From NCBI GenBank assembly GCA_029785235.1, contig JAFMAA010000001.1, positions 124,001-188,000 of the forward strand: 64,000 bases of DNA. Direction: 5' to 3'. This DNA comes from Nitrososphaerota archaeon (GTDB lineage Archaea > Thermoproteota > Nitrososphaeria > Nitrososphaerales > UBA183). Positions 33,062 to 42,088 of this stretch are shown in pieces (position 1 is the first letter of the stretch; each line of letters opens with the position of its first letter). The position numbers and the translations under genes are program-made. The notes beneath the pieces are model-generated. The model was not told the DNA's origin, ran no database searches, and saw nothing but the letters and a program-made list of their open reading frames with translations.

Positions 33062-33473
33062 TTATCCTCAACCCCGTCGGATTCACGACCCGTATCCCAA
33101 GCTCGGTCGCCCTCTCTATGATCGCCGCCCTCTTCTTTGCGCCAACTGTTCCGCCTATCCTCGCTACGTCCCTCCCCGGCACCAGATGAGCAAGATCAAC
33201 AGGCCTGTGTACTAGAACCTCGTAGTGGCCGCTAGGGTGCAGGCCCCTGGCCGCGGCAGGGCCTCGGTAGCCTACCCTAACGAGGGGAGGCCATCCCTTG
33301 TCCTGGCGTCTCATCTTACTGTCGACCCCCTTGGGCTTCCTCCACTCGGGGTGTATCCTGACGTAACGCCAACTCTCCTGCCTGACGAAGGCGGGCCTGG
33401 AATCAGACGCCTCCTTCCTCTTGGCCACTAGGCTCTTCAGCCTGTTCTCCTCTGTCTGCTTCGCCTTCGACAT
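33045..33473 (-). CDS. rpl32e: 50S ribosomal protein L32e
   Basis: 142 residues. FVRQESWRYVRIHPEWRKPKGVDSKMRR and KGWPPLVRVGYRGPAAARGLHPSGHYEVLVH are the conserved L32e core. Located between rpl6 and rpl19e as in other archaea. Confidence 0.96.
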   Translation of the reverse strand: MSKAKQTEENRLKSLVAKRKEASDSRPAFVRQESWRYVRIHPEWRKPKGVDSKMRRQDKGWPPLVRVGYRGPAAARGLHPSGHYEVLVHRPVDLAHLVPGRDVARIGGTVGAKKRAAIIERATELGIRVVNPTGLRIIESKE

Positions 33474-33478
33474 TTGTC

Positions 33479-34030
33479 TTACTGGCCCTCCTCCTTATGG
33501 TATATGTATACGCCGTCGAGGAAGACCCTCTGATCCTTCCGCCTGATCTTTGTCGCTAGCTCCACGTTGGCCGCGGTCTGGCCTACGTCCTCGAGGGAGA
33601 CCCCCTTCACAATCACGTCGTCCCCCTCCACAGAGACCTTGCACCCTCCGACTATCTGCGATATCCGTGGAGAACGCTCCCCCACGAAGTTCTCGACCAG
33701 CACCTGGTCCCCCTTTACCTTCACGGTGATCGGGAAGTGAGCGTAGACCACCTTAAGCTTGTAGGTGAACCCCTTGGTCACGCCGGTGACCATGTTGTTC
33801 ACTATGCTGGCCACGGTATTGATTATCACGTTGTCCTTCTTCTTAGCGGAGAATGGGGAGAGCGTCACCTTGTTCCCTTGGACCGAGAGGTTGACGTTGA
33901 CCTTGTCGAAGCGCTTCTTGGCCTCCCCGAGCTTTCCCTTGATGGACAATGTCCTCCCTTCCAACTTGACCGACACGCCCTCTGGGAGAGCGATAGCGGT
34001 CTCCTGCGTCGTGTCAGTAGACATATCCAA
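33479..34030 (-). CDS. rpl6: 50S ribosomal protein L6
   Basis: 183 residues, uL6 with two related domains. LPEGVSVKLEGRTLSIKGKLGEAKKRF in the first and VLVENFVGERSPRISQIVGGCKVSVEGDDVIVKGVSLEDVGQTAANVE in the second. The start may be Met1 or Met3; both overlap the rps8 3' end. Confidence 0.96.
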   Translation of the reverse strand: MDMSTDTTQETAIALPEGVSVKLEGRTLSIKGKLGEAKKRFDKVNVNLSVQGNKVTLSPFSAKKKDNVIINTVASIVNNMVTGVTKGFTYKLKVVYAHFPITVKVKGDQVLVENFVGERSPRISQIVGGCKVSVEGDDVIVKGVSLEDVGQTAANVELATKIRRKDQRVFLDGVYIYHKEEGQ

Positions 34031-34406
34031 TCAACCTCCCGCCTATCTTCTTCTCCTGGGCTTCGACGTGCGGCATGACACCCTGCGAGGTGGAGACGAT
34101 GAGCGTCCCGACCCCTACTGCAGGAAGGTACCTGTGCTCCCAGTCGACGAGCTTCAACGATCTGACTGGGAACCGGGGGGAGATGACCCCGCACTTGTTT
34201 ATCCTACCCAGCAGCTGAACCCTAAGCTTGCCCCCGACCCCGTCGTCGATGAACTCGAACTCCCCGATGTATCGGCGCTTCTGGAGAACCCGGAGGACCT
34301 CGCTGGCCAAAGCTGAGGCTGGAATCACAATGCACTCCTTCTTGTTCCTCATCTCCGCGTTTTGCAGGCTCGCGAAGAGGTTTGCTAGGATGTTGGTCGC
34401 TGGCAT
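34014..34406 (-). CDS. rps8: 30S ribosomal protein S8
   Basis: 130 residues, uS8. NILANLFASLQNAEMRNKKECIVIPASALASEVLRVLQKRRYIG at the N-terminus and VGTLIVSTSQGVMPHVEAQEKKIGGRLIGYVY at the C-terminus are typical. Confidence 0.97.
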   Translation of the reverse strand: MPATNILANLFASLQNAEMRNKKECIVIPASALASEVLRVLQKRRYIGEFEFIDDGVGGKLRVQLLGRINKCGVISPRFPVRSLKLVDWEHRYLPAVGVGTLIVSTSQGVMPHVEAQEKKIGGRLIGYVY

Positions 34407-34416
34407 GTTCTCTACC

Positions 34417-34578
34417 CTAGTCGTACTTCCTGAAGCCCAGCTTCTCGGCGACCTCTCTGAAACACTGCCTGCAGAGGACCAAGTCGTAGGATCTAATCAC
34501 TGCCCCGTACTGGCCACACCTCTTACAGTAGTGGGTCGACTTGCCGTACTTCCTCTCTTTCGGATGTCGCACTTTCAT
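34417..34578 (-). CDS. rps14: 30S ribosomal protein S14, zinc type
   Basis: 53 residues, found by translating the gap between rpl5 and rps8. The zinc ligands are C18-x2-C21 and C36-x2-C39 (YCKRCG and LCRQCF), followed by the conserved C-terminus [13 protein letters not shown]. It overlaps the rpl5 stop as ATGA and ends 10 nt before rps8. Order rpl5-rps14-rps8 is standard. Confidence 0.95.
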   Translation of the reverse strand: MKVRHPKERKYGKSTHYCKRCGQYGAVIRSYDLVLCRQCFREVAEKLGFRKYD

Positions 34579-35102
34579 TGAACACTCACTCCGAAATTGT
34601 CCCTGAAGTACTGCAGCGCCTCCTCCCTAGTGACCTGTTGGGACTTTCCGACGCGGGACGTCTTGCGGCTGCGCCTCGCCACGCAGTACCCTGGCCTCTC
34701 GAGAAGGATAGACACGTTCATCCCGAGTATCCCTATCGCCGGGTCGTACCTGATGCCTGGTATCTCGATGTGCTCCCGGATGCCGAAGGAGACCGACCCC
34801 CTCTGGTCGAAGGACGACCCCTGGAGCTTCCTCTCTTTGGCCGCGAGCAGCTTCTCGATCAGGGCCTTCGTCTCTTCCCCTCTAACTGTGACTACAACGC
34901 CGATGGGCTCCCCCTTGTGAATGCCGAAGTCCCTCACGGAGTTCTTGGCTCTGGTCTGCGTGGGGGTCTGGCCCGTGACCTGCTCCAATACCTTCTTCCC
35001 CCTCTCGATGGCCTCCCCAGACTTGCCGAGGCCTATGTTCACTACGACCTTGCCTACCCTGATTACGCGCATAGGGTGCGTCTGGACTAGCGATTGGCTC
35101 AT
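34575..35102 (-). CDS. rpl5: 50S ribosomal protein L5
   Basis: 175 residues, uL5, binds 5S r[63 protein letters not shown] is the archaeal form. The start overlaps the rps4e stop by 4 nt. Confidence 0.97.
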   Translation of the reverse strand: MSQSLVQTHPMRVIRVGKVVVNIGLGKSGEAIERGKKVLEQVTGQTPTQTRAKNSVRDFGIHKGEPIGVVVTVRGEETKALIEKLLAAKERKLQGSSFDQRGSVSFGIREHIEIPGIRYDPAIGILGMNVSILLERPGYCVARRSRKTSRVGKSQQVTREEALQYFRDNFGVSVQ

Positions 35103-35827
35103 GATGGGCCCACTCCTACAGTAATCAAGGGGGAAGACGTCCCCACTGGGAACACCAGGCGGGATGGAACTTCTGCTTCGCCGCTGGGGAGGCTGATCTT
35201 CACCATCTTCTCGCGCGAGATGGTCCCTTTCTTCACGTCAGATATCTTACCAAGCTGCCCGGCTCTGTCTCCGCTCAGCACGAGGCCTAGAGAGCCCTTC
35301 GCCAGCTTGACGTTCCCCAGCACCTTCTGGGATGGAACCTCGAGCAGGACAGCATCGCCGGGGGCGAGGTCCAAGTCGTCGTCCAGGACCGACCTGCCGT
35401 CGTGCAGGCCGTACTGGATGTGGCCTCCCTTGACCTTCGTCTTAGTGTTGATGCTGCAGAGTTTCTTCGTCGCCTCGTCGGGTGCCACCTTGGCGAGCCT
35501 GAGGCCCTTCCGGGTAGGGACGAGCCGGTAGTCTACACCTTCTGCGGGGACGCTGACCACATTGAACAGCCCAACCGGGAAGCGCGGGGTGTGCCTTTCC
35601 CGCCCGTCGACCATCACCTTGCCGGTCTTTGTCATGTACTTCAACTCGCGCGAGAGGGTGGCCATGGATGCAAGGTCGCGTATCACGACCCCCAGGGGAT
35701 AGGACGCTGAGATAGAGTGAGGTCCCGGGAGAGGCTTGAAGACGAATCTGTCGGACTTGCGGGAGATGTCCCAGGTCCTCGGGGCGGCCAGGCGCTTCAT
35801 CTTATTCATCCCTCCCTTCTTTCCCAC
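35099..35827 (-). CDS. rps4e: 30S ribosomal protein S4e
   Basis: 242 residues. MKRLAAPRTWDISRKSDRFVFKPLPGPHSISASYPL at the N-terminus, an S4-like RNA-binding part and a KOW-containing C-terminus. It shares one base with the rpl24 stop. Confidence 0.97.
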   Translation of the reverse strand: MGKKGGMNKMKRLAAPRTWDISRKSDRFVFKPLPGPHSISASYPLGVVIRDLASMATLSRELKYMTKTGKVMVDGRERHTPRFPVGLFNVVSVPAEGVDYRLVPTRKGLRLAKVAPDEATKKLCSINTKTKVKGGHIQYGLHDGRSVLDDDLDLAPGDAVLLEVPSQKVLGNVKLAKGSLGLVLSGDRAGQLGKISDVKKGTISREKMVKISLPSGEAEVPSRLVFPVGTSSPLITVGVGPS

Positions 35828-36117
35828 TATTCAGTCACCTCCAGCTTATGCTTCCTTCGCTTATCCTCGAGAGTCAGACCGGTCACTACGACGTTGGAAG
35901 AGTGTATCGGGACCGGGGCGGTCCCGCCCTTGAGCTTCTCGTGCGTTACCCCTTCGACGTTCACCACCCCGGCGAATGAATCTACTTTCGTGATCTTTCC
36001 TTCGATCCCCTTGAACTCCCCCCTTACTATCCTAACTGAATCGCCTACCCGCGGCCTCACGCTGCGCTTGCCGTGCTTTCCCCTGAGCTCTGCCGACAGC
36101 TGGGACCCGAACTTCAA
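35827..36117 (-). CDS. rpl24: 50S ribosomal protein L24
   Basis: 96 residues, uL24 with a KOW motif (VGDSVRIVRGEFKGIEGKITKVD). It is shorter at the N-terminus than many archaeal L24 proteins but begins SQLSAELRGKHGKRSVRPR as expected. Confidence 0.95.
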   Translation of the reverse strand: MKFGSQLSAELRGKHGKRSVRPRVGDSVRIVRGEFKGIEGKITKVDSFAGVVNVEGVTHEKLKGGTAPVPIHSSNVVVTGLTLEDKRRKHKLEVTE

Positions 36118-36127
36118 CCAAAACCAC

Positions 36128-36562
36128 CTATACTATGATCGATGCGAGGTTCGCAATCCTCGGCCACTTTTCTGCGGCCTCGCTGGCGACAGGACCCTTG
36201 ATGTCGGTCCCCTTCAGGTCTCCCTCCGGTGTGATTATCACGGCCGCGTTGTCCTCGAAGACGACTCGCTGGCCGCTCACCCTCCTTACTGGATACTTCT
36301 GCCTCACGATGACCGCCCCGAAGACGGTCTTCTTCAGTTCAGGAGGCCCTTTTTTCACCACGCAGACCACCGAGTCTCCCACCGACGCCGCGGGGACCCT
36401 GCTGAGCCTCCCCTTCGCCTTCGTGACCTGGACCACGCGCAGTGTCTTGGCTCCTGTGTTGTCGGCGCAGGTGATGACCGCATAAAGCGGGATAGCCCTA
36501 GTGATGTAGTTCTTGAACTCCTCGACCCCTTTGGCCGAGACGGCACGCGACTTCGTGGACAC
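36128..36562 (-). CDS. rpl14: 50S ribosomal protein L14
   Basis: 144 residues, uL14. LYAVITCADNTGAKTLRVVQV, SVGDSVVCVVKKGPPELKK and RVVFEDNAAVIITPEGDLKGTDIKGPVASEAAEKWPRIANLASIIV are diagnostic. Confidence 0.97.
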   Translation of the reverse strand: MSTKSRAVSAKGVEEFKNYITRAIPLYAVITCADNTGAKTLRVVQVTKAKGRLSRVPAASVGDSVVCVVKKGPPELKKTVFGAVIVRQKYPVRRVSGQRVVFEDNAAVIITPEGDLKGTDIKGPVASEAAEKWPRIANLASIIV

Positions 36563-36888
36563 TACGTACTCCTCCTAGACTCGACAACGACGAACGCGAT
36601 TGTCTTCGAGAGCGGCCTGCATTCACCTAGAGTCACGGCGTCACCGTCCCTGACTTCAATGCAAGGAGGGACGTGTGCGCTGACGCGGCTCCTTCGCCTC
36701 TCACCCCTGTTGAACTTCGGCACCATGTGGAGGTACTCCATCTCGACCACGGCGAAGCTCCTCCCCGCGGTGGAGACGGCTTTGCCTGCGAGCAGCCTCC
36801 CCCTGATCTTGACGTGACCGTGGAAGGGACACCGGTCGTCCTGGCACTTCCTTTTAGGAGGCGCCACTTCGAGACCCGCAGAGCTCAA
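36562..36888 (-). CDS. rps17: 30S ribosomal protein S17
   Basis: 108 residues, uS17. CPFHGHVKIRGRLLAGKAVSTAG at the N-terminus, SRVSAHVPPCIEVRDGDAVTLGECRPLSKTIAFVVVE at the C-terminus. Shares one base with the rpl14 start region and overlaps rnp1 by 4 nt. Confidence 0.96.
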   Translation of the reverse strand: MSSAGLEVAPPKRKCQDDRCPFHGHVKIRGRLLAGKAVSTAGRSFAVVEMEYLHMVPKFNRGERRRSRVSAHVPPCIEVRDGDAVTLGECRPLSKTIAFVVVESRRST

Positions 36889-37118
36889 CGGAACCCCCTC
36901 CCCAGCCTGTCCTCGAGTCTCCCAGCGATTTCTGTCCCCGACACCATCCTCCCCGTGCCGAGGAGGAATGCCGCCCCATTCTTCTCTACGACGATGGAGT
37001 CCCCTCTGGACGCGATGATCAGCGTGTTGGCAGTCTCCAAGAGGACCTTTCCAGACCTTCCGACCTTGGACGGGTCGGAGGACGCCAGCACCTTCAGCGT
37101 CCCTCCTATCAGGTTCAC
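36885..37118 (-). CDS. rnp1: Ribonuclease P protein component 1 (Rpp29/Pop4 family)
   Basis: 77 residues, Sm-like fold, RNase P subunit for tRNA 5' maturation. NLIGGTLKVLASSDPSKVGRSGKVLLETANTLII and the C-terminal GTEIAGRLEDRLGRGFR fit the family. Between rpl29 and rps17, the usual archaeal location. Confidence 0.92.
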   Translation of the reverse strand: MNLIGGTLKVLASSDPSKVGRSGKVLLETANTLIIASRGDSIVVEKNGAAFLLGTGRMVSGTEIAGRLEDRLGRGFR

Positions 37119-37321
37119 TCGGCTACCCCCTTTTCGTGCATGACCGTGATCACCCGCGCGATGTCCTTCCTTATCCGCCTGATGTTCCCCACGTCCTTTT
37201 TGACTATCCCTCGCTGGGCCTCGCCTGACAGCTTGGAGAGCTCCGACCTTAGGTCGAAGAGCGTCTGCCTAAGCTTGTCAGCGCCCTGATTCCGCAGCTC
37301 CTTCGGTTTGAGTTGTGGCAT
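37115..37321 (-). CDS. rpl29: 50S ribosomal protein L29
   Basis: 68 residues, uL29. LKPKELRNQGADKLRQTLFDLRSELSKLSGEAQRG and IRRIRKDIARVITVMHEKG are typical. The only sensible start overlaps the rps3 3' end by 44 nt, which is unusually long. Confidence 0.94.
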   Translation of the reverse strand: MPQLKPKELRNQGADKLRQTLFDLRSELSKLSGEAQRGIVKKDVGNIRRIRKDIARVITVMHEKGVAE

Positions 37322-37961
37322 CTCCTATGTTCTCTCCTTTGCTCTCCTCTTTGATGTCTTCCTTCAACTGGAAGTCAGGCGGGAGCGCGTCCTTAAGCGC
37401 TATCTTCACCTTAATCCCATAGAGGCCCAGCTTCATCAGGACGTCGGTGGTGGCCTGGTCCACCGACCTATCGGCCGTGTCGCCGCTCTTCGGGACGACC
37501 CCCGCCCTGTACTTCTCTCCATGAGACCTGTCGCTGCGGAGCTTCCCGGCGACAGAAATCTCGACCCCCGCGGCGCCGGCGTTCATGATGTTGTTTACAG
37601 TCCACTGAGCGGCCCTGCGGAAGGCGGTCCCGCGCGCCACTATCTGTGCAATCCTGGCGGCCATGATTCTCGCGTTGAGTTCTGGCCCCTCCACTTCAGT
37701 CACGGCGATCTGGGCGTTTGGGAGCCCGAACTTGGCGACGACCTTGTCGGTCAGATCCTTGATCCCCGTCCCTCGCCTCCCGATGGCGAGCCCCGGCCGG
37801 GCCACGTAGACCTTGAGCGTCGTCCCGACGGGAGACTTCTGTATCTCAAGCCCCCCGTAGCCGGCGTCTCTCAGTTCCTTCTCGAAGAACTCGTCCAAGT
37901 CAGCGTACGACATGCTAGACGTCAGAATCGACTTCACAGTGGTTCGCTGCTGGACCGACAT
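37278..37961 (-). CDS. rps3: 30S ribosomal protein S3
   Basis: 227 residues, uS3. The KH domain contains VYVARPGLAIGRRGTGIKDLTDKV; the C-terminal domain has MNAGAAGVEISVAGKLRSDRSHGEKYRAGVVPKSGD. The last 30 residues are acidic and extend into the rpl29 coding region. Confidence 0.97.
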   Translation of the reverse strand: MSVQQRTTVKSILTSSMSYADLDEFFEKELRDAGYGGLEIQKSPVGTTLKVYVARPGLAIGRRGTGIKDLTDKVVAKFGLPNAQIAVTEVEGPELNARIMAARIAQIVARGTAFRRAAQWTVNNIMNAGAAGVEISVAGKLRSDRSHGEKYRAGVVPKSGDTADRSVDQATTDVLMKLGLYGIKVKIALKDALPPDFQLKEDIKEESKGENIGDATTQTEGAAESGR

Positions 37962-37963
37962 CG

Positions 37964-38425
37964 CTAGACTTCCTTGCCCACGACCTCGATATGAACCAGC
38001 TGATGGAAATTGGGAGAACTCCTGCCGAAGGCGCGAGGATAGTAGTCTTTCACGGTCCTCCCGGCGTAGCCAGCAGCATGGATTATCTTCACACGTTCAG
38101 GGTCGAGCCCCTTGAATTCGGTGTTCCCCTGGAGGTTGTGGAGGACGCCGAGGTACGCCTTCGCAGTCCTGACAGGGTAGGACCCGGTCGGGAATCCTTG
38201 AAGTTCGCTCCTATGACCCACCTTCAACTTGTGGCGCCTGAAAGCTATTGGCATCTCTTTGCTCTCGACCTGCTCGAGGAGGTCTATGGCCCTCGTGAGC
38301 AACATTCCTTTGATTGTCAAGGCGACTTCTCTCGCCGCCTTGGGCGATATGTTTACTTCTCTCCCGCTAGCCCTGACGTGTACCGCCGGGTCGAAACCCT
38401 GGAAACTGTAACCGTGGTGAGGCAC
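37964..38425 (-). CDS. rpl22: 50S ribosomal protein L22
   Basis: uL22, lines the exit tunnel. YSFQGFDPAVHVRASGREVNISPKAAREVALTIKGM is the conserved N-terminal core. The frame is open to 38518, but a TATA box at 38463-38470 would lie inside that longer gene. The GTG at 38425 with GAGAGGG upstream gives a family-like N-terminus (VPHHGYSFQG), so 153 residues is preferred. First gene of the operon: rpl3, rpl4, rpl23, rpl2 and rps19, often upstream in archaea, are not in this window. Confidence 0.93.
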   Translation of the reverse strand: MPHHGYSFQGFDPAVHVRASGREVNISPKAAREVALTIKGMLLTRAIDLLEQVESKEMPIAFRRHKLKVGHRSELQGFPTGSYPVRTAKAYLGVLHNLQGNTEFKGLDPERVKIIHAAGYAGRTVKDYYPRAFGRSSPNFHQLVHIEVVGKEV

Positions 38426-38462
38426 TTTATCCCTCTCGTAGACCCGGCCGATTGTTGATGCG

Positions 38463-38470
38463 GTTATAAA
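38463..38470 (-). promoter_or_regulatory. TATA box of the rpl22-to-cbf5 operon
   Basis: Minus strand CTTTATAA, 38-45 nt before the GTG start of rpl22. It predicts a leader of about 15 nt that holds the GAGAGGG motif. Confidence 0.6.
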
Positions 38471-38669
38471 GATGTCCATCATGAAACGCCCTTTGGGCAG
38501 AAAACAAGCGTTTGCCATCTGCTGCCCTCGTTTCCATTCCCTCTGTCACCCTCTCTTCCTGTGGGGCGAGTCAGCTTCCATACACGGGCACCCCTAACAT
38601 TGTGTACAAATGAAGGAAAGGGGTTTTGTCATGGGGTCGCGTTGCGGCCGCGGTTCTACCCGCCCCTTG

Positions 38670-39452
38670 TTACATTCCCTCGGCTTCAGCATTCCGTTTG
38701 AGATGCCTGTATACCCAGAGGAGGGGGTCGTAATGCCTGTCCACAACTCGCTCCTTCTCTGGTATAATCGCGTCGTCAGTTATAACGATGTGCTCGGGGC
38801 ATATCTCTTGGCAGCACTTCGTTATGTTGCAATAACCGAGCCCTCCGGTCTCCTTCATGAACTTTGACCTGTTCAGCCCGTCCATGGGGTGCATGTCGAG
38901 GGACGCGGCTTTCACAACCCATCTGGGACCTATGTAGTCCGCCTCATGCTCCCTTATCACATGACAGACGTCCATACACAAGAAACACTCGATGCAGCGC
39001 CTGAATTCCCTCGACCTGTCTACGTCCGCTTGGTAGAAGGTGAAGATGTCTCCAGCGTTGGCCTTGGGGGTGAACGGTGGAATCTGTGCCGCAACTTTCC
39101 AATTGGCGGTGACATCAGTGACCAGGTCCTTCAATCTAGGGAATGCCTGCATGGGTTCAATCGTAATCTCACCGTCGATGGAGTCTACCCTTGTCTTGCA
39201 CATCAGTTGTGGCCTACCGTTTATCTCGGCCGAGCAGGAGCCGCACCGCCCTGCCTTGCAGTTCCACCTGACCGAAAGAGAAGGGTCAAGATTCGATTGT
39301 ATATAGTGGACAGCGTTCAGGACCACCATCCCATCCTCTCGAGGAACCTCATAGACGTCGTAGTGAGGGGGGGAAGTCTGGCCGCCGACCCCCCTAAGAA
39401 TCCTCAATTTGACCGTCTTCTTCCGGTCACGTCGCTCGCCGGTTTCGCTCAT
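38670..39452 (-). CDS. sdhB: Succinate dehydrogenase/fumarate reductase iron-sulfur subunit
   Basis: Electron-transfer subunit. The [2Fe-2S] ligands are in NCKAGRCGSCSAEINGRPQLMC, the [4Fe-4S] ligands in CIECFLCMDVC and the third cluster in YCNITKCCQEICPEH. The frame is open to 39536 within sdhA. ATG at 39452 follows AAGGAGG by about 12 nt and the sdhA stop by 4 nt, so it is preferred over ATG at 39464. 260 residues. Co-transcribed with sdhA. Confidence 0.94.
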   Translation of the reverse strand: MSETGERRDRKKTVKLRILRGVGGQTSPPHYDVYEVPREDGMVVLNAVHYIQSNLDPSLSVRWNCKAGRCGSCSAEINGRPQLMCKTRVDSIDGEITIEPMQAFPRLKDLVTDVTANWKVAAQIPPFTPKANAGDIFTFYQADVDRSREFRRCIECFLCMDVCHVIREHEADYIGPRWVVKAASLDMHPMDGLNRSKFMKETGGLGYCNITKCCQEICPEHIVITDDAIIPEKERVVDRHYDPLLWVYRHLKRNAEAEGM

Positions 39453-39456
39453 CGCC

Positions 39457-41217
39457 TCAGTCATCCTCCTTGATAAGACTAAGGAGCGCCTCAGGTGGGG
39501 TGGGAACAGGCTCTGTACGACGAACCATCTTGCCATCTATCTGAGAGGTGACTATGTTCACCAACCACTTTGGGTCCTTAGATGGAAAGTCGGACCTTGT
39601 ATGGGCACCACGGCTCTCCTTCCTTTCCAGAGCTGACCCGATTATCGCTTCACAGACTAGCAGCATGTCCAGGACTTGGAGCGAGTCTGTCCAAGACTGA
39701 TTATATGCGCGCTCCCCCACCGCTTTCAAACCCTTCGCCTCATCTCTGAGCTTCTCCAACTCGATTAAGCCTGCCTCGAGGTCCGCCGCGTTTCTGACAA
39801 TGCCTACGTGCTTCCACATGTTGGACGCGATCTCCTCCTTGATATGGAACGGGTTGGCATTCCCTGTGGTTGAAAAGGGAGACAGCACCCTTGATATCTC
39901 CTTCTCGATACTTTCTCCGTCGACCGATGGAAGGTCCATTGCGGCGACACTCTTTGCAGCGGATTCCCCTGCCCTCTTCCCGAAGACAAGTATGTCCGAA
40001 AGTGAGTTTCCCCCCAGCCTATTTGCCCCGTGAAGCCCGCTCGCCACCTCGCCTGCAGCATAGAGCCCTGCTACGCTACTCTCAGCAGTCTCAGGGTTGA
40101 CCCTGACACCTCCCATCTGGTAGTGGACGGTGGGCGCCACTTCCATCTTGTCTTTCGTTATGTCTATGTCAGCGAATGCCATGAACTGGTCATACATGCT
40201 GGGGAGTTTCCTCTTGATGTACTCCGCACCCCGCTGGGTGATGTCGAGATAGACCCCCCCACCCTTGCTTCCTCTCCCAGCCATAATTTCCGTATATATC
40301 GACCTGGCCACCACGTCCCTTGCGGAGAGCTCCATCCTCTTTGGGTCATACCTGGACATGAACCTCTCCCCAACAGAATTAGTGAGAATCCCGCCCTCCC
40401 CCCTGACAGCCTCCGTGACGAGCATCCCCCGCACCCCAGGCGGATAGATCATTCCAGTAGGGTGGAATTGAATCATCTCCATGTCCATCAGCTCGGCCCC
40501 AGCCCTGTAAGCCATCCCTATGCCGTCCCCGGTGCTCTCATATGAGTTGGACGTCACCTGATAGACCCTCCCAGAACCCCCCGTAGCCAATATGACTGCC
40601 TTGGCTCTGAACAGGAGAAGCTTCCCTGTCTTTACGTCAATCCCCATCGCTCCTGCTGCCCTCCCCGTCTTCGGGTCCCTGAATAGGCAGGTGATCATGA
40701 CCTCGTCCATGAAGGGAACGCTCCTAGCTATGAGTTGGTCTTGGAGCGTGCGGATTAGTTCGAGGCCCGTCCGGTCCCCAATGTTGCAAAGGCGCCTGTA
40801 GGTATGGGCACCAAAGGGTCTTTGACTTATCTTTCCAGCGGGGGTTCGGTCGAAGACAGCCCCGTATTTCTCAAGTTCGTAGACCCTCTCTATTGCCTCT
40901 TTAGCAAATATCTCAACCATCCTCCAATTCGAGAGGTGCTGCCCCTCAACGATGGTGTCGGAGAAGTGGACCTCCCATGAGTCCGCGGGGTCTACGTTAC
41001 CGAGGGCTGCCGCTATACCTCCTTCTGCCATTACGGTGTGAGCCTTTCCGAGGAGTGACTTGCAGACAACAAGAGTCTTTGCGCCTCTGTCGTGTGATTC
41101 TATGGCCGCCCTTAACCCGGCCCCTCCGGCCCCGATTATCAGGACATCGGTGACCCTTTCGTCGTAGCTCCTGTCGTTGACGTCGACCCTGTCAACCTCT
41201 TTTCTAGGAGCCCACAA
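39457..41217 (-). CDS. sdhA: Succinate dehydrogenase/fumarate reductase flavoprotein subunit
   Basis: 586 residues, FAD-containing subunit that oxidises succinate. VLIIGAGGAGLRAAIES is the dinucleotide fold, HTVMAEGGIAAALGN carries the His used for covalent FAD, and GLHGANRLGGNSLSDILVFGKRAGE is the flavin-domain signature. A TATA-like TTATTATC on the minus strand at about 41257-41264 lies about 40 nt upstream. A probable membrane anchor is encoded 0.7 kb upstream. Confidence 0.95.
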   Translation of the reverse strand: MWAPRKEVDRVDVNDRSYDERVTDVLIIGAGGAGLRAAIESHDRGAKTLVVCKSLLGKAHTVMAEGGIAAALGNVDPADSWEVHFSDTIVEGQHLSNWRMVEIFAKEAIERVYELEKYGAVFDRTPAGKISQRPFGAHTYRRLCNIGDRTGLELIRTLQDQLIARSVPFMDEVMITCLFRDPKTGRAAGAMGIDVKTGKLLLFRAKAVILATGGSGRVYQVTSNSYESTGDGIGMAYRAGAELMDMEMIQFHPTGMIYPPGVRGMLVTEAVRGEGGILTNSVGERFMSRYDPKRMELSARDVVARSIYTEIMAGRGSKGGGVYLDITQRGAEYIKRKLPSMYDQFMAFADIDITKDKMEVAPTVHYQMGGVRVNPETAESSVAGLYAAGEVASGLHGANRLGGNSLSDILVFGKRAGESAAKSVAAMDLPSVDGESIEKEISRVLSPFSTTGNANPFHIKEEIASNMWKHVGIVRNAADLEAGLIELEKLRDEAKGLKAVGERAYNQSWTDSLQVLDMLLVCEAIIGSALERKESRGAHTRSDFPSKDPKWLVNIVTSQIDGKMVRRTEPVPTPPEALLSLIKEDD

Positions 41218-41915
41218 ATCGGGTACACTAAGTACCTTGACCCGTTATCTTGGCGATAATAAGTTGATTCCCTTAGCCTTGTCTGACTGGTTTAGACAGT
41301 CGAACCCGAAATCTGCTCGTCTCTGGCAGGGGCCGGCCGGTCGACTTGCTCCGCGGGCCTAAGAGGAAGGCTGTGAGGAGGAGTGCTTTGGCTGTTGCGC
41401 CAGGACAGCTCCGATTGGTCAATGGTGTTGACACATTGGTTTTTTGTGCGTCTGTTGGATCCGCTTTGCGACCGTCCTAAGGTTGCTCCTATCAAGTACT
41501 ATCCCTCGGCGAACAATCGCTTCACGCCGTACTTTCCATCCAAGCACTCTTTGCCCTGACCATCGACTCATCCATCTAGATGGCACTCGCCATCACAAGT
41601 CAGCAGCCGACCCCCGACTGCTGCTGAGCTTTCGCAGGTCCGTTACCTCAGTGCTGTCTCCGTCGTTTCTTTCGCCCCCTCTCCCTACTCTTTTTGGCTG
41701 AGAAACGCGTTCAAGTTCTTGTCGCAGACCGTGGGGTGCTCGGAAAGTCGCGTATGTTCGGCCCTGCTGACCCGGGCCAACTTCTTCGAAGTGATTAACG
41801 TCAGCCATGTGAACCGGGGCCTTGTTCAATTAAGACGATTGCACCGTCATCATCACCGCTGAGGCCTCCCTGCCGCACTGACCTGTCGTGAAACCAGTAA
41901 GCGACCGTCAAGGGC
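41218..41915. other. Long intergenic region between sdhA and the small membrane protein gene
   Basis: About 700 nt without a convincing ORF on either strand; the short open frames have unnatural composition and no family resemblance. It contains the sdhA promoter near its left end. On the minus strand near 41840-41862 an ATGATGA and, about 45 nt on, a CTGA resemble box C and box D of a guide RNA, but no internal box pair is clear. I see no RNase P or SRP RNA core motifs. Confidence 0.5.
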
Positions 41916-42086
41916 TCAGCGGATGGCTACTGCGAGTACCATCAGGAGGTAGCCTACTCCGACTGCCCCCCCGGTCGCCAGAGCCCCCGTGCCCCCGATG
42001 TAGGCTGCAAGGCCCCCGAAGAGCATCAAGGCGAGCCCTGTCACAAAAACCGGGTACCGGGCCCTCTTAGGCATCCGCGAAACCAT
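41916..42086 (-). CDS. Small two-helix membrane protein beside sdh anchor
   Basis: 56 residues starting MVSRMPKRARYPVFV, with a positively charged N-terminus and two hydrophobic segments (about 13-34 and 38-55). The ATG lies 2 nt after the stop of the preceding sdhC-like gene, so the two are likely translated together. No family recognised. It may be a small accessory of the succinate dehydrogenase anchor or unrelated; its short length leaves some doubt. Confidence 0.6.
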   Translation of the reverse strand: MVSRMPKRARYPVFVTGLALMLFGGLAAYIGGTGALATGGAVGVGYLLMVLAVAIR

Positions 42087-42088
42087 CT

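Noticed and set aside
35717..36817. 366-codon plus-strand frame
   Set aside because: Antisense across rps4e, rpl24, rpl14 and rps17, all of which are recognisable ribosomal proteins.
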